Origin: Hydrogenovibrio marinus
Lineage (GTDB): Bacteria; Pseudomonadota; Gammaproteobacteria; Thiomicrospirales; Thiomicrospiraceae
DNA: 64,000 nucleotides
Reading direction: 5' to 3'
NCBI RefSeq assembly: GCF_013340845.1
Contig: NZ_AP020335.1
Span: 248,001-312,000, forward strand
Of this stretch, positions 10,731-18,149 are shown one piece after another. The stretch's first letter is position 1. Each line of letters begins with the position of its first letter. A model generated the notes under the pieces. It was not told where the DNA came from, did no database searches, and saw nothing but the letters and a program-made list of their open reading frames with translations. Position numbers and translations under genes: made by a program.

Positions 10731-11876
10731 CTAAAGGTATTGCCACCAGCGCACAGCCGGTTCTTCGGCAAGCATGGGGCGAATGAATCGCTCCACTTCT
10801 TTTTCCTTGCCTTGGTTGCTATAGGCCATTTCATTGCGGGTGAAGTTTTGCAAGATGCGCTCCCGTGATTGCTGTTCCTTGCCGTCGGTCAAACCCGGAT
10901 GGTGACGCAATACGAAATCCGGTTGGAAAAAGAAGTAGGTGTAGTCAAACCCATACGGGTTTCTAGGGTGCTTTAGCGGGTAGCAAGTACCGAAAGCGGT
11001 CAAGAAGAAGGGTTCACCTGCCCAAGACATTTTCCAGCCGTCGGCTTCAATGTCTTGTTGTAAGCAGTCGGAATGGACGGGGTCAATGTCATTCAAAGCG
11101 GTTAGAAAGCGAGCAACCGTTTGCGCCAGCTGGTCAACAGTGTCACTGTAATAAGCCGGCATCCTCAAGGCGTAGCCTTTAAGTTTTTCTTTCTTACTGA
11201 CGGTCATGAAACGGAAAAAACCTTCAGCGAAACGCTGCACATTCTGTTCAAAAGTCAGGTTGTCATGCCATTTATCCGCTCCCCAGTATTTACCTGTTTG
11301 CGCGAAGATGCATTGGGTTTTGTCAACCGCACCTAAAAACTGACGATGGGTCGAAGAAAACACCGGTTCGTACGGGGCTTCATCACGCGCGAACTTTTGT
11401 AAGGTCGTCATACTCCCTGCCCAATGCGCTTCCAAATCTTTTAACTGAGAAGGGAAGTTGACTGCCAACATGGCAAACAGCCGATTGGTCAGGTCTTGAA
11501 CGCTCGGTAAATGGTTTTCCGGAATAGGGCTTTGGATGTGTATCGAGTCATAAAAACGCAGGGTTTCAGCCAACTGTTTTAAGGTTGGGAGCAGGTTTTC
11601 TTCCTCAAAAGTTTCCGCATGCTCCGGCTTTTGGCAGTGGTTGAGAAGGCGATCGGCAAAGACGTAATGGCGATAGGCGGTTTGCAAAATCACAAAGCTG
11701 AGCAGGGATTTGACACCTTGGTCTCGCCAGTTGCTGTACTGTTCGAGTTGTTGCACCAAATATTCGATGAGGTTGATGGTGGTTTGGTTGTTGAGCTGCA
11801 AGTGCTGCTCGGTGGCAAAGGCCTCGGCGCGGCGTTGCGCAATCACGAATTGTTTGAGTAGGTTAATCACTTCCAC
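10731..11876 (-). CDS. YqcI/YcgG-like protein with N-terminal extension
   Basis: 381 residues, no signal or membrane segment. The C-terminal 210 residues have features I associate with the YqcI/YcgG family: a CIFAQTGKYWG segment, AGEPFFLTAFGTCYPLKHPR and FFFQPDFVLRHHPG. A characterised member, GntA, is a heme-dependent N-hydroxylase, but no function can be carried over at this distance. The first 170 residues (MEVINLLKQFVIAQRRAEAF and on) are helical, with no motif I recognise, and are extra compared with ordinary family members. It is a single gene, convergent with the AEC permease and divergent from trmA. Confidence 0.5.
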   Translation of the reverse strand: MEVINLLKQFVIAQRRAEAFATEQHLQLNNQTTINLIEYLVQQLEQYSNWRDQGVKSLLSFVILQTAYRHYVFADRLLNHCQKPEHAETFEEENLLPTLKQLAETLRFYDSIHIQSPIPENHLPSVQDLTNRLFAMLAVNFPSQLKDLEAHWAGSMTTLQKFARDEAPYEPVFSSTHRQFLGAVDKTQCIFAQTGKYWGADKWHDNLTFEQNVQRFAEGFFRFMTVSKKEKLKGYALRMPAYYSDTVDQLAQTVARFLTALNDIDPVHSDCLQQDIEADGWKMSWAGEPFFLTAFGTCYPLKHPRNPYGFDYTYFFFQPDFVLRHHPGLTDGKEQQSRERILQNFTRNEMAYSNQGKEKEVERFIRPMLAEEPAVRWWQYL

Positions 11877-12246
11877 ATGTCCTTGTCTTAACTTGGCTCA
11901 CTTAATTCAGAACGGGATTCTGTCCTTAAGGTGGCTTTATAAGTCGGCTTTACTAAGGCTGTGGCGCATCCGTGTTCCCGTGCCTGATGAAGTCGTTTGC
12001 TGCTTTGGGCGGGGATGATAACGAAATTGCGTTTTGGATAGCAAGTTTCTCGGCTTTTTTCACAGGACGAGTTGCATAAAAATGAAAGAGTTGAGACTCG
12101 AAAATCACCGCCGTTGGCTTTTGAATCGTTCAGCTATGCTTTTAGATTCTCAATGTTTTTGGTCGATATTGCAACCACCACCGGATTCAATGCCGGTATC
12201 AATCTGTTATAATTCGCGCTTTACAGAGAATTTCAAGTTAACTTCA
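11877..12246. other. 370-bp intergenic region upstream of trmA
   Basis: Divergent gap between the YqcI/YcgG-like gene and trmA. An in-frame extension of trmA reaches back to about 12034 but does not resemble TrmA, so I treat it as non-coding. The only feature I can support is the extended -10 promoter near its right end. I see no RNA gene or strong hairpin. Confidence 0.5.
12205..12213 (+). promoter_or_regulatory. extended -10 promoter of trmA
   Basis: TGTTATAAT is a perfect extended -10 (TGnTATAAT), ending 33 bases before the chosen trmA ATG. There is no good -35 hexamer, as is usual for extended -10 promoters. Confidence 0.5.
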
Positions 12247-13338
12247 ATGCTTTGTCAGGTTTTTCCCGAAAATTATCAGGCACAATTAACCGAAAAGAAA
12301 GATCGGTTGCAGGCGCTGGTACCCCATTTAAAAGAACTGTCCGTTTTTGAGTCTTCCTCGGAGCACTATCGCGCTCGTGCGGAATTTCGCGTTTGGCATG
12401 AGGGGGATGAAACCTTTTACATCATGTTTGATTCGGAAACCAAGGAAAAGGTTCGCATTGACCGTTGTCCAATGGCGGTAGCGGCGATTGATGCCTTGAT
12501 GCCGACATTGATGCAGGCGATTATCGCCGTACCGGTGTTGCGTGAAAAATTGTTTCAAGTGGATTTTCTGGCGACCTTGAGCGGTGAAATGCTGGTAACG
12601 TTGATTTACCGAAAATCCATTGCTGAAGATGATGTTTGGCATGACGCGGCGCAAGCCTTGAAAAACGATTTGGGCATCACGTCGGTTATTGGTCGCGCAC
12701 GCAAACAAAAGATTCTGTTGGATCAAGACTATGTGGTAGAACGCCTGGCGGTGGACGACAAAACCTTTGTCTACCAGCAAGTGGAAAACAGTTTTACCCA
12801 ACCGAATGCCGGCGTCGCACAGAAAATGCTGTATTGGGCAAGGTTGATGGCGAAAACCTATGTGGATCCTCAGTCAGATTTGATCGAGTTGTATTGTGGC
12901 AACGGTAACTTTTCTATCGCCTTGTCCGAATACTTCAATCGCGTGTTGGCAACGGAAATCTCTAAGACCTCAGTGCATTCGGCACAGTTCAATATCGAAG
13001 CCAATCAGGTGGAGAATCTGGTAGTGGTGAAAATGGCCGCGGTAGAGATTTCGCAAGCTCTACAAGGGCAAAGCTTCAATCGCTTGGCGGATGTTGATTT
13101 GGCGAGCTATGATTTTAAAACCATTTTTGTCGACCCACCGCGTGCCGGGTTGGATGACCTGACGCGAAGCATGGTGGCTGAGTTTGACAACATTTTGTAC
13201 ATTTCCTGCAACCCGGAAACATTGGCGCGGGATTTGGTGGAAATCGAAAAAACTCATGAAATCGTCGAATCTGCATTGTTCGACCAATTTCCTTATACCC
13301 ATCACATCGAAAGCGGTGTGTTTTTGAAAAGAAAATAA
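12247..13338 (+). CDS. trmA: tRNA (uracil-5-)-methyltransferase TrmA
   Basis: 363 residues from the chosen ATG, close to E. coli TrmA (366). It uses AdoMet to methylate U54 of tRNA, giving ribothymidine. The AdoMet site is [13 protein letters not shown], followed by DPPRAGLDD, and the nucleophilic cysteine is in [13 protein letters not shown] near residue 320. The C-terminal [12 protein letters not shown] matches the family end. The N-terminus [17 protein letters not shown] aligns with the start of TrmA, so the longer in-frame extension to 12034 is rejected. It lacks the TRAM domain and iron-sulfur cysteines of RlmD, which separates it from that relative. Confidence 0.95.
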   Translation: MLCQVFPENYQAQLTEKKDRLQALVPHLKELSVFESSSEHYRARAEFRVWHEGDETFYIMFDSETKEKVRIDRCPMAVAAIDALMPTLMQAIIAVPVLREKLFQVDFLATLSGEMLVTLIYRKSIAEDDVWHDAAQALKNDLGITSVIGRARKQKILLDQDYVVERLAVDDKTFVYQQVENSFTQPNAGVAQKMLYWARLMAKTYVDPQSDLIELYCGNGNFSIALSEYFNRVLATEISKTSVHSAQFNIEANQVENLVVVKMAAVEISQALQGQSFNRLADVDLASYDFKTIFVDPPRAGLDDLTRSMVAEFDNILYISCNPETLARDLVEIEKTHEIVESALFDQFPYTHHIESGVFLKRK

Positions 13339-13370
13339 GACTAGATTAAATCAATTAAAGGGATAACGTA

Positions 13371-14138
13371 ATGACGTTGGCATGGATAGGCGCATTGTTT
13401 ATTGGATTGAGCTTAGGGCTGTTGGGTTCTGGTGGTTCGATTTTGACGGTGCCTGTCTTGGTGTATCTGGTCGGACAAGATCCAAAAGTAGCGATGGCAG
13501 GTTCGCTGCTGATTGTGGGTATTATCAGCGTTGCCTCTGTGATGAGTTACTCGCGCCATAGTCTGATTCAGTGGCGCACGGTCATGTTGTTTGGTGTGCC
13601 GGGTATGTTGGGTGCGTTCATCGGTGCTTGGGCAGGACATTTCGTTTCCAGTGTGTTCCAAATGTTGGTGTTTTCGGTTCTGTTGTTGTCAGCGTCTTAC
13701 CTGATGTTCAAACCGATAAAAATGGAAGATGCGGATGAGCCTCATGTAGAACGCGCACTTTACAAAATTGCTACCGACGGATTGTTGGTAGGGATGGTGA
13801 CCGGATTGGTCGGGGTCGGTGGTGGCTTTTTGATTATCCCTGCATTGGTGTTGCTGGGTGGGTTGTCGATGCGACTGGCCGTGGGGACGAGCTTGGCGAT
13901 TATTTCTCTGAACTCTTTTGTCGGGTTTGCCGAACACTTGCGCGTGTTAGATGCGCGTCACCTGTCATTGGACTGGCATGTGATCCTGGTATTTACTCTA
14001 ATCGGTATTGTGGGAAGCTGGGTTGGAAAATTCGCTAGCCAGCGAATTGATCAGGAGAAATTGAAAAAAATCTTTGCGGTATTTTTGGTGCTGATCGGCG
14101 CTTTCATTCTGTATAAAAACGTTCCTAACCTTTTTTAG
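13371..14138 (+). CDS. TauE/SafE (TSUP) family sulfite/anion permease
   Basis: 255-residue membrane protein with two repeats of the TSUP fold. Each begins with a glycine-rich motif: GLSLGLLGSGGSILTVPVLV at the N-terminus and GLVGVGGGFLIIPALVLLGG in the middle. Family members export sulfite, sulfoacetate or other sulfur anions across the inner membrane; the substrate here is inferred only. It follows trmA by 32 bases on the same strand, with AGGGATAACGTA before the ATG as a plausible ribosome site, so the two may be cotranscribed. Confidence 0.88.
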   Translation: MTLAWIGALFIGLSLGLLGSGGSILTVPVLVYLVGQDPKVAMAGSLLIVGIISVASVMSYSRHSLIQWRTVMLFGVPGMLGAFIGAWAGHFVSSVFQMLVFSVLLLSASYLMFKPIKMEDADEPHVERALYKIATDGLLVGMVTGLVGVGGGFLIIPALVLLGGLSMRLAVGTSLAIISLNSFVGFAEHLRVLDARHLSLDWHVILVFTLIGIVGSWVGKFASQRIDQEKLKKIFAVFLVLIGAFILYKNVPNLF

Positions 14139-14188
14139 GTCTTTTTTAAGCCTGTTTTAGAAATGTACGCTTCGGTTAGAAGGTTAAG

Positions 14189-14833
14189 CTAGAAGCCGAA
14201 GTCGAATTTCAAATCAATGGAATCTTTTTTCTCAAACCCTTTTGGTGAAGAAGTTGGTTGTTGGTTCATTAATGGCGAGTTGGATTGGTAACTGAAGCTC
14301 ACGCCAAAACTCTTCCAGTTTTGACGCGAATAGCGGACACCCACCCCAAATTGCAATTGGGTTTTATTGACCCGATCACTTTCTATGTAGTTAGGATTGA
14401 AATAGGTCGCTCGATTTTCATCATAACCTAACCCAACTTTGGCGAATGGACGGAAACGCTCTCTTGACACGTCAATGGAGTGTCCAAAGTTGGCAAATGC
14501 TGAATAAGACTTAGGATTCAACAGGGTTTGCGTTGGGTCGTTGCGGGTTTTCAGTGCTTTCATATCCAGCTCCAAATCAAACCAGTTGTTCAGTTCGTAG
14601 TTGGAGAAGGTGGTTATTTCCTGCCGGGTTTGCTGTTGGTAGAAGTAATTTGGAGAACTGTCAGCGTCTTTTTTACTTTGAACCGCTTTGGCTTTCGATG
14701 GAATCGAGAAATTTAAATGGTCTATATCGTTTGCCCAGACTGAAGTTGTGACTATGCCCAAAAAGATTGAAACAAGCAGCTTCGACAGCTTTGCCGAGGA
14801 TTTGCTTTGCTTGGTAAATTGCCATTCAGACAT
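14189..14833 (-). CDS. predicted outer-membrane beta-barrel protein
   Basis: I do not recognise a named family. From ATG 14833 the protein is 214 residues, with a signal peptide (KLSKLLVSIFLGIVTTSVWA, cut before ND). The mature part alternates polar and hydrophobic residues in strands, such as FRPFAKVGLGYDENRATYF and KTQLQFGVGVRYSRQNWKS, and ends LKFDFGF with a terminal phenylalanine, typical of barrels inserted by BamA. Longer in-frame starts exist (14872, 14947) but add residues unlike a signal peptide. It is a single gene, convergent with the TauE/SafE gene. Confidence 0.65.
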   Translation of the reverse strand: MSEWQFTKQSKSSAKLSKLLVSIFLGIVTTSVWANDIDHLNFSIPSKAKAVQSKKDADSSPNYFYQQQTRQEITTFSNYELNNWFDLELDMKALKTRNDPTQTLLNPKSYSAFANFGHSIDVSRERFRPFAKVGLGYDENRATYFNPNYIESDRVNKTQLQFGVGVRYSRQNWKSFGVSFSYQSNSPLMNQQPTSSPKGFEKKDSIDLKFDFGF

Positions 14834-15003
14834 TTTCAGTGGTTCCAGGTAAGCCAAGTTGAGGAATTTCATTTTAGAAGTCTTGCTTAAGAATTCAATG
14901 AAATGTTGATGACAAAAAATAGAAAATGCAAACTGTTGCGAAATCACAACAAATTTAATGACTTAGAAACGAATAACCTATTTTTAATAGGGTTTTAAGG
15001 GCG

Positions 15004-16014
15004 CTATTTTGGGGTGAATGGATAAAAACGGATGTCGCCGTTTTCTGCTCCATCTTTCGCCATCCAGATACCTTGCCCCCAACCTGGCAGGTTTTGTGTG
15101 GCAATGGCTTCCGGGTTACCCTCGTTTTGCTGGGTTGGAAGCGCCAGCTTTTCATGCGTCGGCGAGAGTTGAGTTTTACCGTCCCAAGCATAAAGGCTAA
15201 AACGGTTCGGCACAGCGTTGACCGGACCGGACAGTAGCAGGAAGCCATCTTCCATTGCCTGCATATCTCTAATGCCGAAACCGCCAAGGTTGACCAGTAA
15301 TAATTTCGACTTTTTCACCTCAAACCGCTTGGCTCTCAAGGTCAGTTTGAGAATTGGCGTTAAGTTTCCGCGTAATACTGGCCCCCGAAAGCCGACGAAC
15401 AGTTGGGTTTTCCCATTATGTTCACGAACCGCGAGTCCTTCGATATCGATACCGTTTTCCTTGCTGGGAATCGCTAGAAATGGTGAGAGAATCGGGTCGT
15501 TTTTGATTTCGTTCAAAAGACTGATTTTGTCGATGTGCAATGGCTTGAGTGTCTCACTTAATTCTACGCGGAACAAAACCCTGCGATCCGGTTCGTCAAT
15601 CACGGGGGTGATGCGTTCCATGTTTTTTTTCACACTCCAGTCAAGCTTAAGTTTCTTGCGTTTCTTGGAATGAGAGCCAATGACATAAAGATAAGGTTTT
15701 TGCCAAGCCATGGCTTCCAGGTCAAACTCTTTGATGGCTCGTTGAGTTTGGTTGAGGTCGATAACGCCACTATTGGTAGCAACATAGCCTTGACTGGATT
15801 GAGGGAGAATTTGTATTTGCGTTCCTTCGTCGGTGGCGAGCGCTAGAAATTGGTCGGTCTTGACCATACCGCTGATATTGACCGCATTGATGCCGAGTTT
15901 ACCGATAATCGACAAGGCTGGGTTTTGTGAGCTGGTCTGTGCTTGAACAGCTAAAGGCAGTAGAACGACGAGCAGGAGTATTGTGTGAAAGGCGAATCTA
16001 AGAGGGCTGAACAT
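15004..16014 (-). CDS. exported DUF3616-like beta-propeller protein
   Basis: 336 residues from an ATG preceded by AGGAAG at good spacing; in-frame extensions upstream are rejected because the signal peptide (FAFHTILLLVVLLPLAVQA) begins here. The body has repeating blade-like strands with IDIEGLAVREHNGKTQLFVGFRGP, which resembles DUF3616 / esterase-like phytase propellers. No catalytic residues can be named. A copy of the dispersed 19-bp repeat is in frame near the 3' end and encodes the residues NLPGWG. The gene diverges from the MOSC gene across a gap with a Fur-like site. Confidence 0.65.
   Translation of the reverse strand: MFSPLRFAFHTILLLVVLLPLAVQAQTSSQNPALSIIGKLGINAVNISGMVKTDQFLALATDEGTQIQILPQSSQGYVATNSGVIDLNQTQRAIKEFDLEAMAWQKPYLYVIGSHSKKRKKLKLDWSVKKNMERITPVIDEPDRRVLFRVELSETLKPLHIDKISLLNEIKNDPILSPFLAIPSKENGIDIEGLAVREHNGKTQLFVGFRGPVLRGNLTPILKLTLRAKRFEVKKSKLLLVNLGGFGIRDMQAMEDGFLLLSGPVNAVPNRFSLYAWDGKTQLSPTHEKLALPTQQNEGNPEAIATQNLPGWGQGIWMAKDGAENGDIRFYPFTPK
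15077..15095 (-). repeat. dispersed 19-bp repeat, copy 2 (18/19, in coding sequence)
   Basis: Read on the minus strand it is AAAACCTGCCAGGTTGGGG, one change from the consensus. It lies inside the DUF3616-like gene and is read there as NLPGWG. Confidence 0.75.
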
Positions 16015-16053
16015 GACAAACTTCCTGAAAAAGCTCACAACCAGATGGGGTTT

Positions 16054-16072
16054 TTGTATGATAATCATCATA
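16054..16072. promoter_or_regulatory. possible Fur box
   Basis: The core TGATAATCAT matches the centre of the Fur consensus, with 13 of 19 positions in agreement. It lies between the divergent DUF3616-like and MOSC genes. Confidence 0.4.
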
Positions 16073-16142
16073 ACAGAGAAGCCGAATTCGTCACCGAAAA
16101 TCTGCCGTTCGTTTTTTGTAAGACTTTGGAATTGCGCTAGAC

Positions 16143-16805
16143 ATGAAAATATTATCCGTAAATATTGGGCAAACACGTCCTTACCCTTGGCGTAACGGAA
16201 CGGAATCCGCTATTTTGAAAAGCCCTGTTGAAGGTAACGGGGTTGCTGTCACCACTTTAGGATTGGAAGGGGATGAGCAGGCGGACTTGAGAGTGCATGG
16301 TGGGGAAGATAAAGCTGTACTGTGCATCCCTCAAAGTAATTATGCGTTGTTTGAGATTCATCAGGGATTTGGCTTTTTGGGTGAAAACCTGACCTTGTCT
16401 GATGTGGATGAAACGCAAATTCAGCTTGGCGACCAGCTTCAGGTTGGAAGCGCAGTGTTGGAAGTGACACAGCCACGTTCGCCATGTTGGAAGCTTAATG
16501 AAATCACTCAGGATTCGCAGTTTTTAAAACGTTATGCCGATAGTGGTCGGGTAGGGTTTTATTGCCGAGTATTGCAGCCGGGAACATTGGAACGAAACGA
16601 ACAGGTCTCGTTGCTTCACCCGGAAGTGGATAATGAGCACCCTGCAATTTCGATTCAATCACTGTTTTTGGCAAAGCACCGTGTACAAAGCCGCAATGCG
16701 CAAAGTGGTGATTTGGAGTTGTTAGCGCTTGCCGTGCAGCACCCGGCGTTGTCGAGTGCCTGGCGACAAGAGTTAACGAAATTACTGGAAAACCAACAGC
16801 CTTAA
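16143..16805 (+). CDS. MOSC domain protein (YiiM-like)
   Basis: 220 residues. The MOSC fold is shown by GLEGDEQADLRVHGGEDKAVL near residues 40-60, GENLTLSDVDE, and the conserved cysteine motif QPRSPCWKLNEI. In molybdenum cofactor sulfurases and YiiM this cysteine region takes part in cofactor or sulfur transfer; YiiM-like proteins help reduce N-hydroxylated compounds. A helical C-terminal tail matches the YiiM 3-alpha extension. The start fits (MKILSVNIGQTRPYPW is a typical N-terminus), though I see no strong Shine-Dalgarno. It is followed by convergent ferritin. Confidence 0.88.
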   Translation: MKILSVNIGQTRPYPWRNGTESAILKSPVEGNGVAVTTLGLEGDEQADLRVHGGEDKAVLCIPQSNYALFEIHQGFGFLGENLTLSDVDETQIQLGDQLQVGSAVLEVTQPRSPCWKLNEITQDSQFLKRYADSGRVGFYCRVLQPGTLERNEQVSLLHPEVDNEHPAISIQSLFLAKHRVQSRNAQSGDLELLALAVQHPALSSAWRQELTKLLENQQP

Positions 16806-16849
16806 GTTTCTTTGGCAGTTTCTTTTGCTTGGAGACTTGCCTGCACGGA

Positions 16850-17356
16850 TTATTTGTCTGGGTTGATAAACTTCAGATAAGTATCCATGATGTGTAGTTG
16901 TTGCCCCGGTTGTCCGGTGAAGCCAAGCATTTCTGCCTTGCTCAGAATTTTTCCAAACAAAACTTCTTCTTCATGCTGCTCGGCGATAAACCACTCAATA
17001 AAGTTGAAAGTGGTGTAGTCCTGTAGCTCAAAAGCCGTTTTGGCAATATGGTTAATCATCGCTGTGACTTTCACCTCATGCTGGTAAGCGGCATGGATGG
17101 CATCCATCAAATTTGCATGGTTATTTGGTGGTGCATCGATTTGCCCGATGGTGACCGACAGATTGCATTCACACATATAGTCGAAAATCTTATCCATGTG
17201 CGTGCGTTCTTCCAAACTATGACCGCGGAAGAATTTGGCGGAACCTTCCAGTCCTGCATTTTCCGCCCAGGCACTCAATTGTAGATAAACGTTGGAGGCA
17301 TAAAACTCCGCGTTGACCTGCTTGTTCAATAACTCAGCTATTTCCGGTGTAAGCAT
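16850..17356 (-). CDS. ftnA: non-heme ferritin
   Basis: 168 residues forming the ferritin four-helix bundle. Ferroxidase ligands Glu17, Glu50 and His53 (LEERTH) are present, with further acidic ligands in HEVKVT and EQHEEEV. No bacterioferritin heme methionine context is evident. It oxidises ferrous iron and stores it in a 24-subunit cytoplasmic shell. AAAGGAGAAGGTC before the ATG is a strong ribosome site. It follows hugZ on the same strand by 74 bases, next to the heme-uptake genes, which suggests storage of iron released from heme. A small hairpin lies just upstream. Confidence 0.95.
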   Translation of the reverse strand: MLTPEIAELLNKQVNAEFYASNVYLQLSAWAENAGLEGSAKFFRGHSLEERTHMDKIFDYMCECNLSVTIGQIDAPPNNHANLMDAIHAAYQHEVKVTAMINHIAKTAFELQDYTTFNFIEWFIAEQHEEEVLFGKILSKAEMLGFTGQPGQQLHIMDTYLKFINPDK

Positions 17357-17372
17357 GACCTTCTCCTTTTAG

Positions 17373-17405
17373 CTTGTTTGTCTCTGGGAGACATTGAAAA
17401 ACAAG
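17373..17405 (-). promoter_or_regulatory. hairpin in the leader of the ferritin gene
   Basis: On the minus strand TGTCTC-CCA-GAGACA is a perfect 6-bp stem, flanked by outer arms CTTGTTT and AAACAAG. It sits 17 to 50 bases before the ferritin ATG. It may be a weak terminator of hugZ or a leader structure; there is no U-run. Confidence 0.3.
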
Positions 17406-17430
17406 ACAGTTTCACTGCCGTTGCAAAGCT

Positions 17431-17958
17431 TTAAGCGCGTTTCTTACCGTGACCGCGGTCTCTCAGGTGTGTGACTTCATCCAAGTCGTCACCCGTCAGC
17501 GTATAGGCTTGTGCAAATCCACGAACGTAGTTGATGGATTCAGGGGTGAGTTCAAACAGGTGGAAGTCTTCCAAAGGTCTCAACATCTGGATGATTTCTC
17601 CGAATTTACCTTCCATCTTATTCAAGATATCCGCCCATTGTTCGGAATCTCTTTCTACCGTCGCAGCGTTTACTCTAATCGTGACGCGTTGTCTGGCAAA
17701 GAGGTGATCCGCTTTTTCTTCCGGCTCGATGAATAGCATGCTTGCTCTTGGATTTTCCAAGAGGTTGAACGTGTGGCTCGCCAACTCTGAAATATAAATA
17801 TAGAAGCGTTGATTTTCCTGAAAGACGGGCGCGTAACTGCTATCTGGCTCGCTGTTTTTGTTGAGCGTTGCCAGCACGACAGTTTGAAAACCATCAATGA
17901 ATGTCATGCATTCTTTATAGATGGACTGAAGGGGTTTTCTTTCAGAGTTTGCAGTCAT
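17431..17958 (-). CDS. hugZ: HugZ-like heme utilisation protein (FMN-binding split barrel)
   Basis: 175 residues with the pyridoxamine-phosphate-oxidase-like split barrel: TFIDGFQTVVLATLNKNSEPDSSYAPV and RASMLFIEPEEKADHLFARQRVTI. The C-terminus LRDRGHGKKRA carries the histidine tail seen in HugZ/HutZ, where it binds heme; these proteins bind or oxidatively cleave heme in the cytoplasm. It diverges from the TonB receptor across a Fur-controlled gap and precedes ferritin. Together this strongly suggests a heme-iron role. A general flavin oxidase is the alternative. Confidence 0.85.
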   Translation of the reverse strand: MTANSERKPLQSIYKECMTFIDGFQTVVLATLNKNSEPDSSYAPVFQENQRFYIYISELASHTFNLLENPRASMLFIEPEEKADHLFARQRVTIRVNAATVERDSEQWADILNKMEGKFGEIIQMLRPLEDFHLFELTPESINYVRGFAQAYTLTGDDLDEVTHLRDRGHGKKRA

Positions 17959-18043
17959 ATTGTTGTTTCCTTTATGAGTTTCATTGTAGTCAACAATCGT
18001 TGATTGTCTAGGTTAAAAAAATGCCAATTTCCTTAAAAGACTC

Positions 18044-18071
18044 TTGACATAAATTAATTGATGTAAATAAT
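18044..18071 (+). promoter_or_regulatory. sigma-70 promoter of the heme receptor
   Basis: A perfect -35 TTGACA, 16-base spacer and -10 AATAAT. The Fur box begins three bases downstream, over the expected transcription start. Confidence 0.6.
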
Positions 18072-18074
18072 AGC

Positions 18075-18093
18075 ATCAATGATAATCATTATC
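18075..18093. promoter_or_regulatory. Fur box
   Basis: ATCAATGATAATCATTATC matches the 19-base Fur consensus GATAATGATAATCATTATC at 16 positions, including the whole 16-base right part. It lies between hugZ and the receptor gene and can control both. Confidence 0.85.
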
Positions 18094-18149
18094 AATTAAA
18101 TTAGAATTATCAAATTTGCACACACAAAAACACACAGGAAACTTCTCTT

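Noticed and set aside
12034-12246. 71-residue in-frame N-terminal extension of TrmA
   Set aside because: It does not resemble TrmA, and an extended -10 promoter lies inside it.
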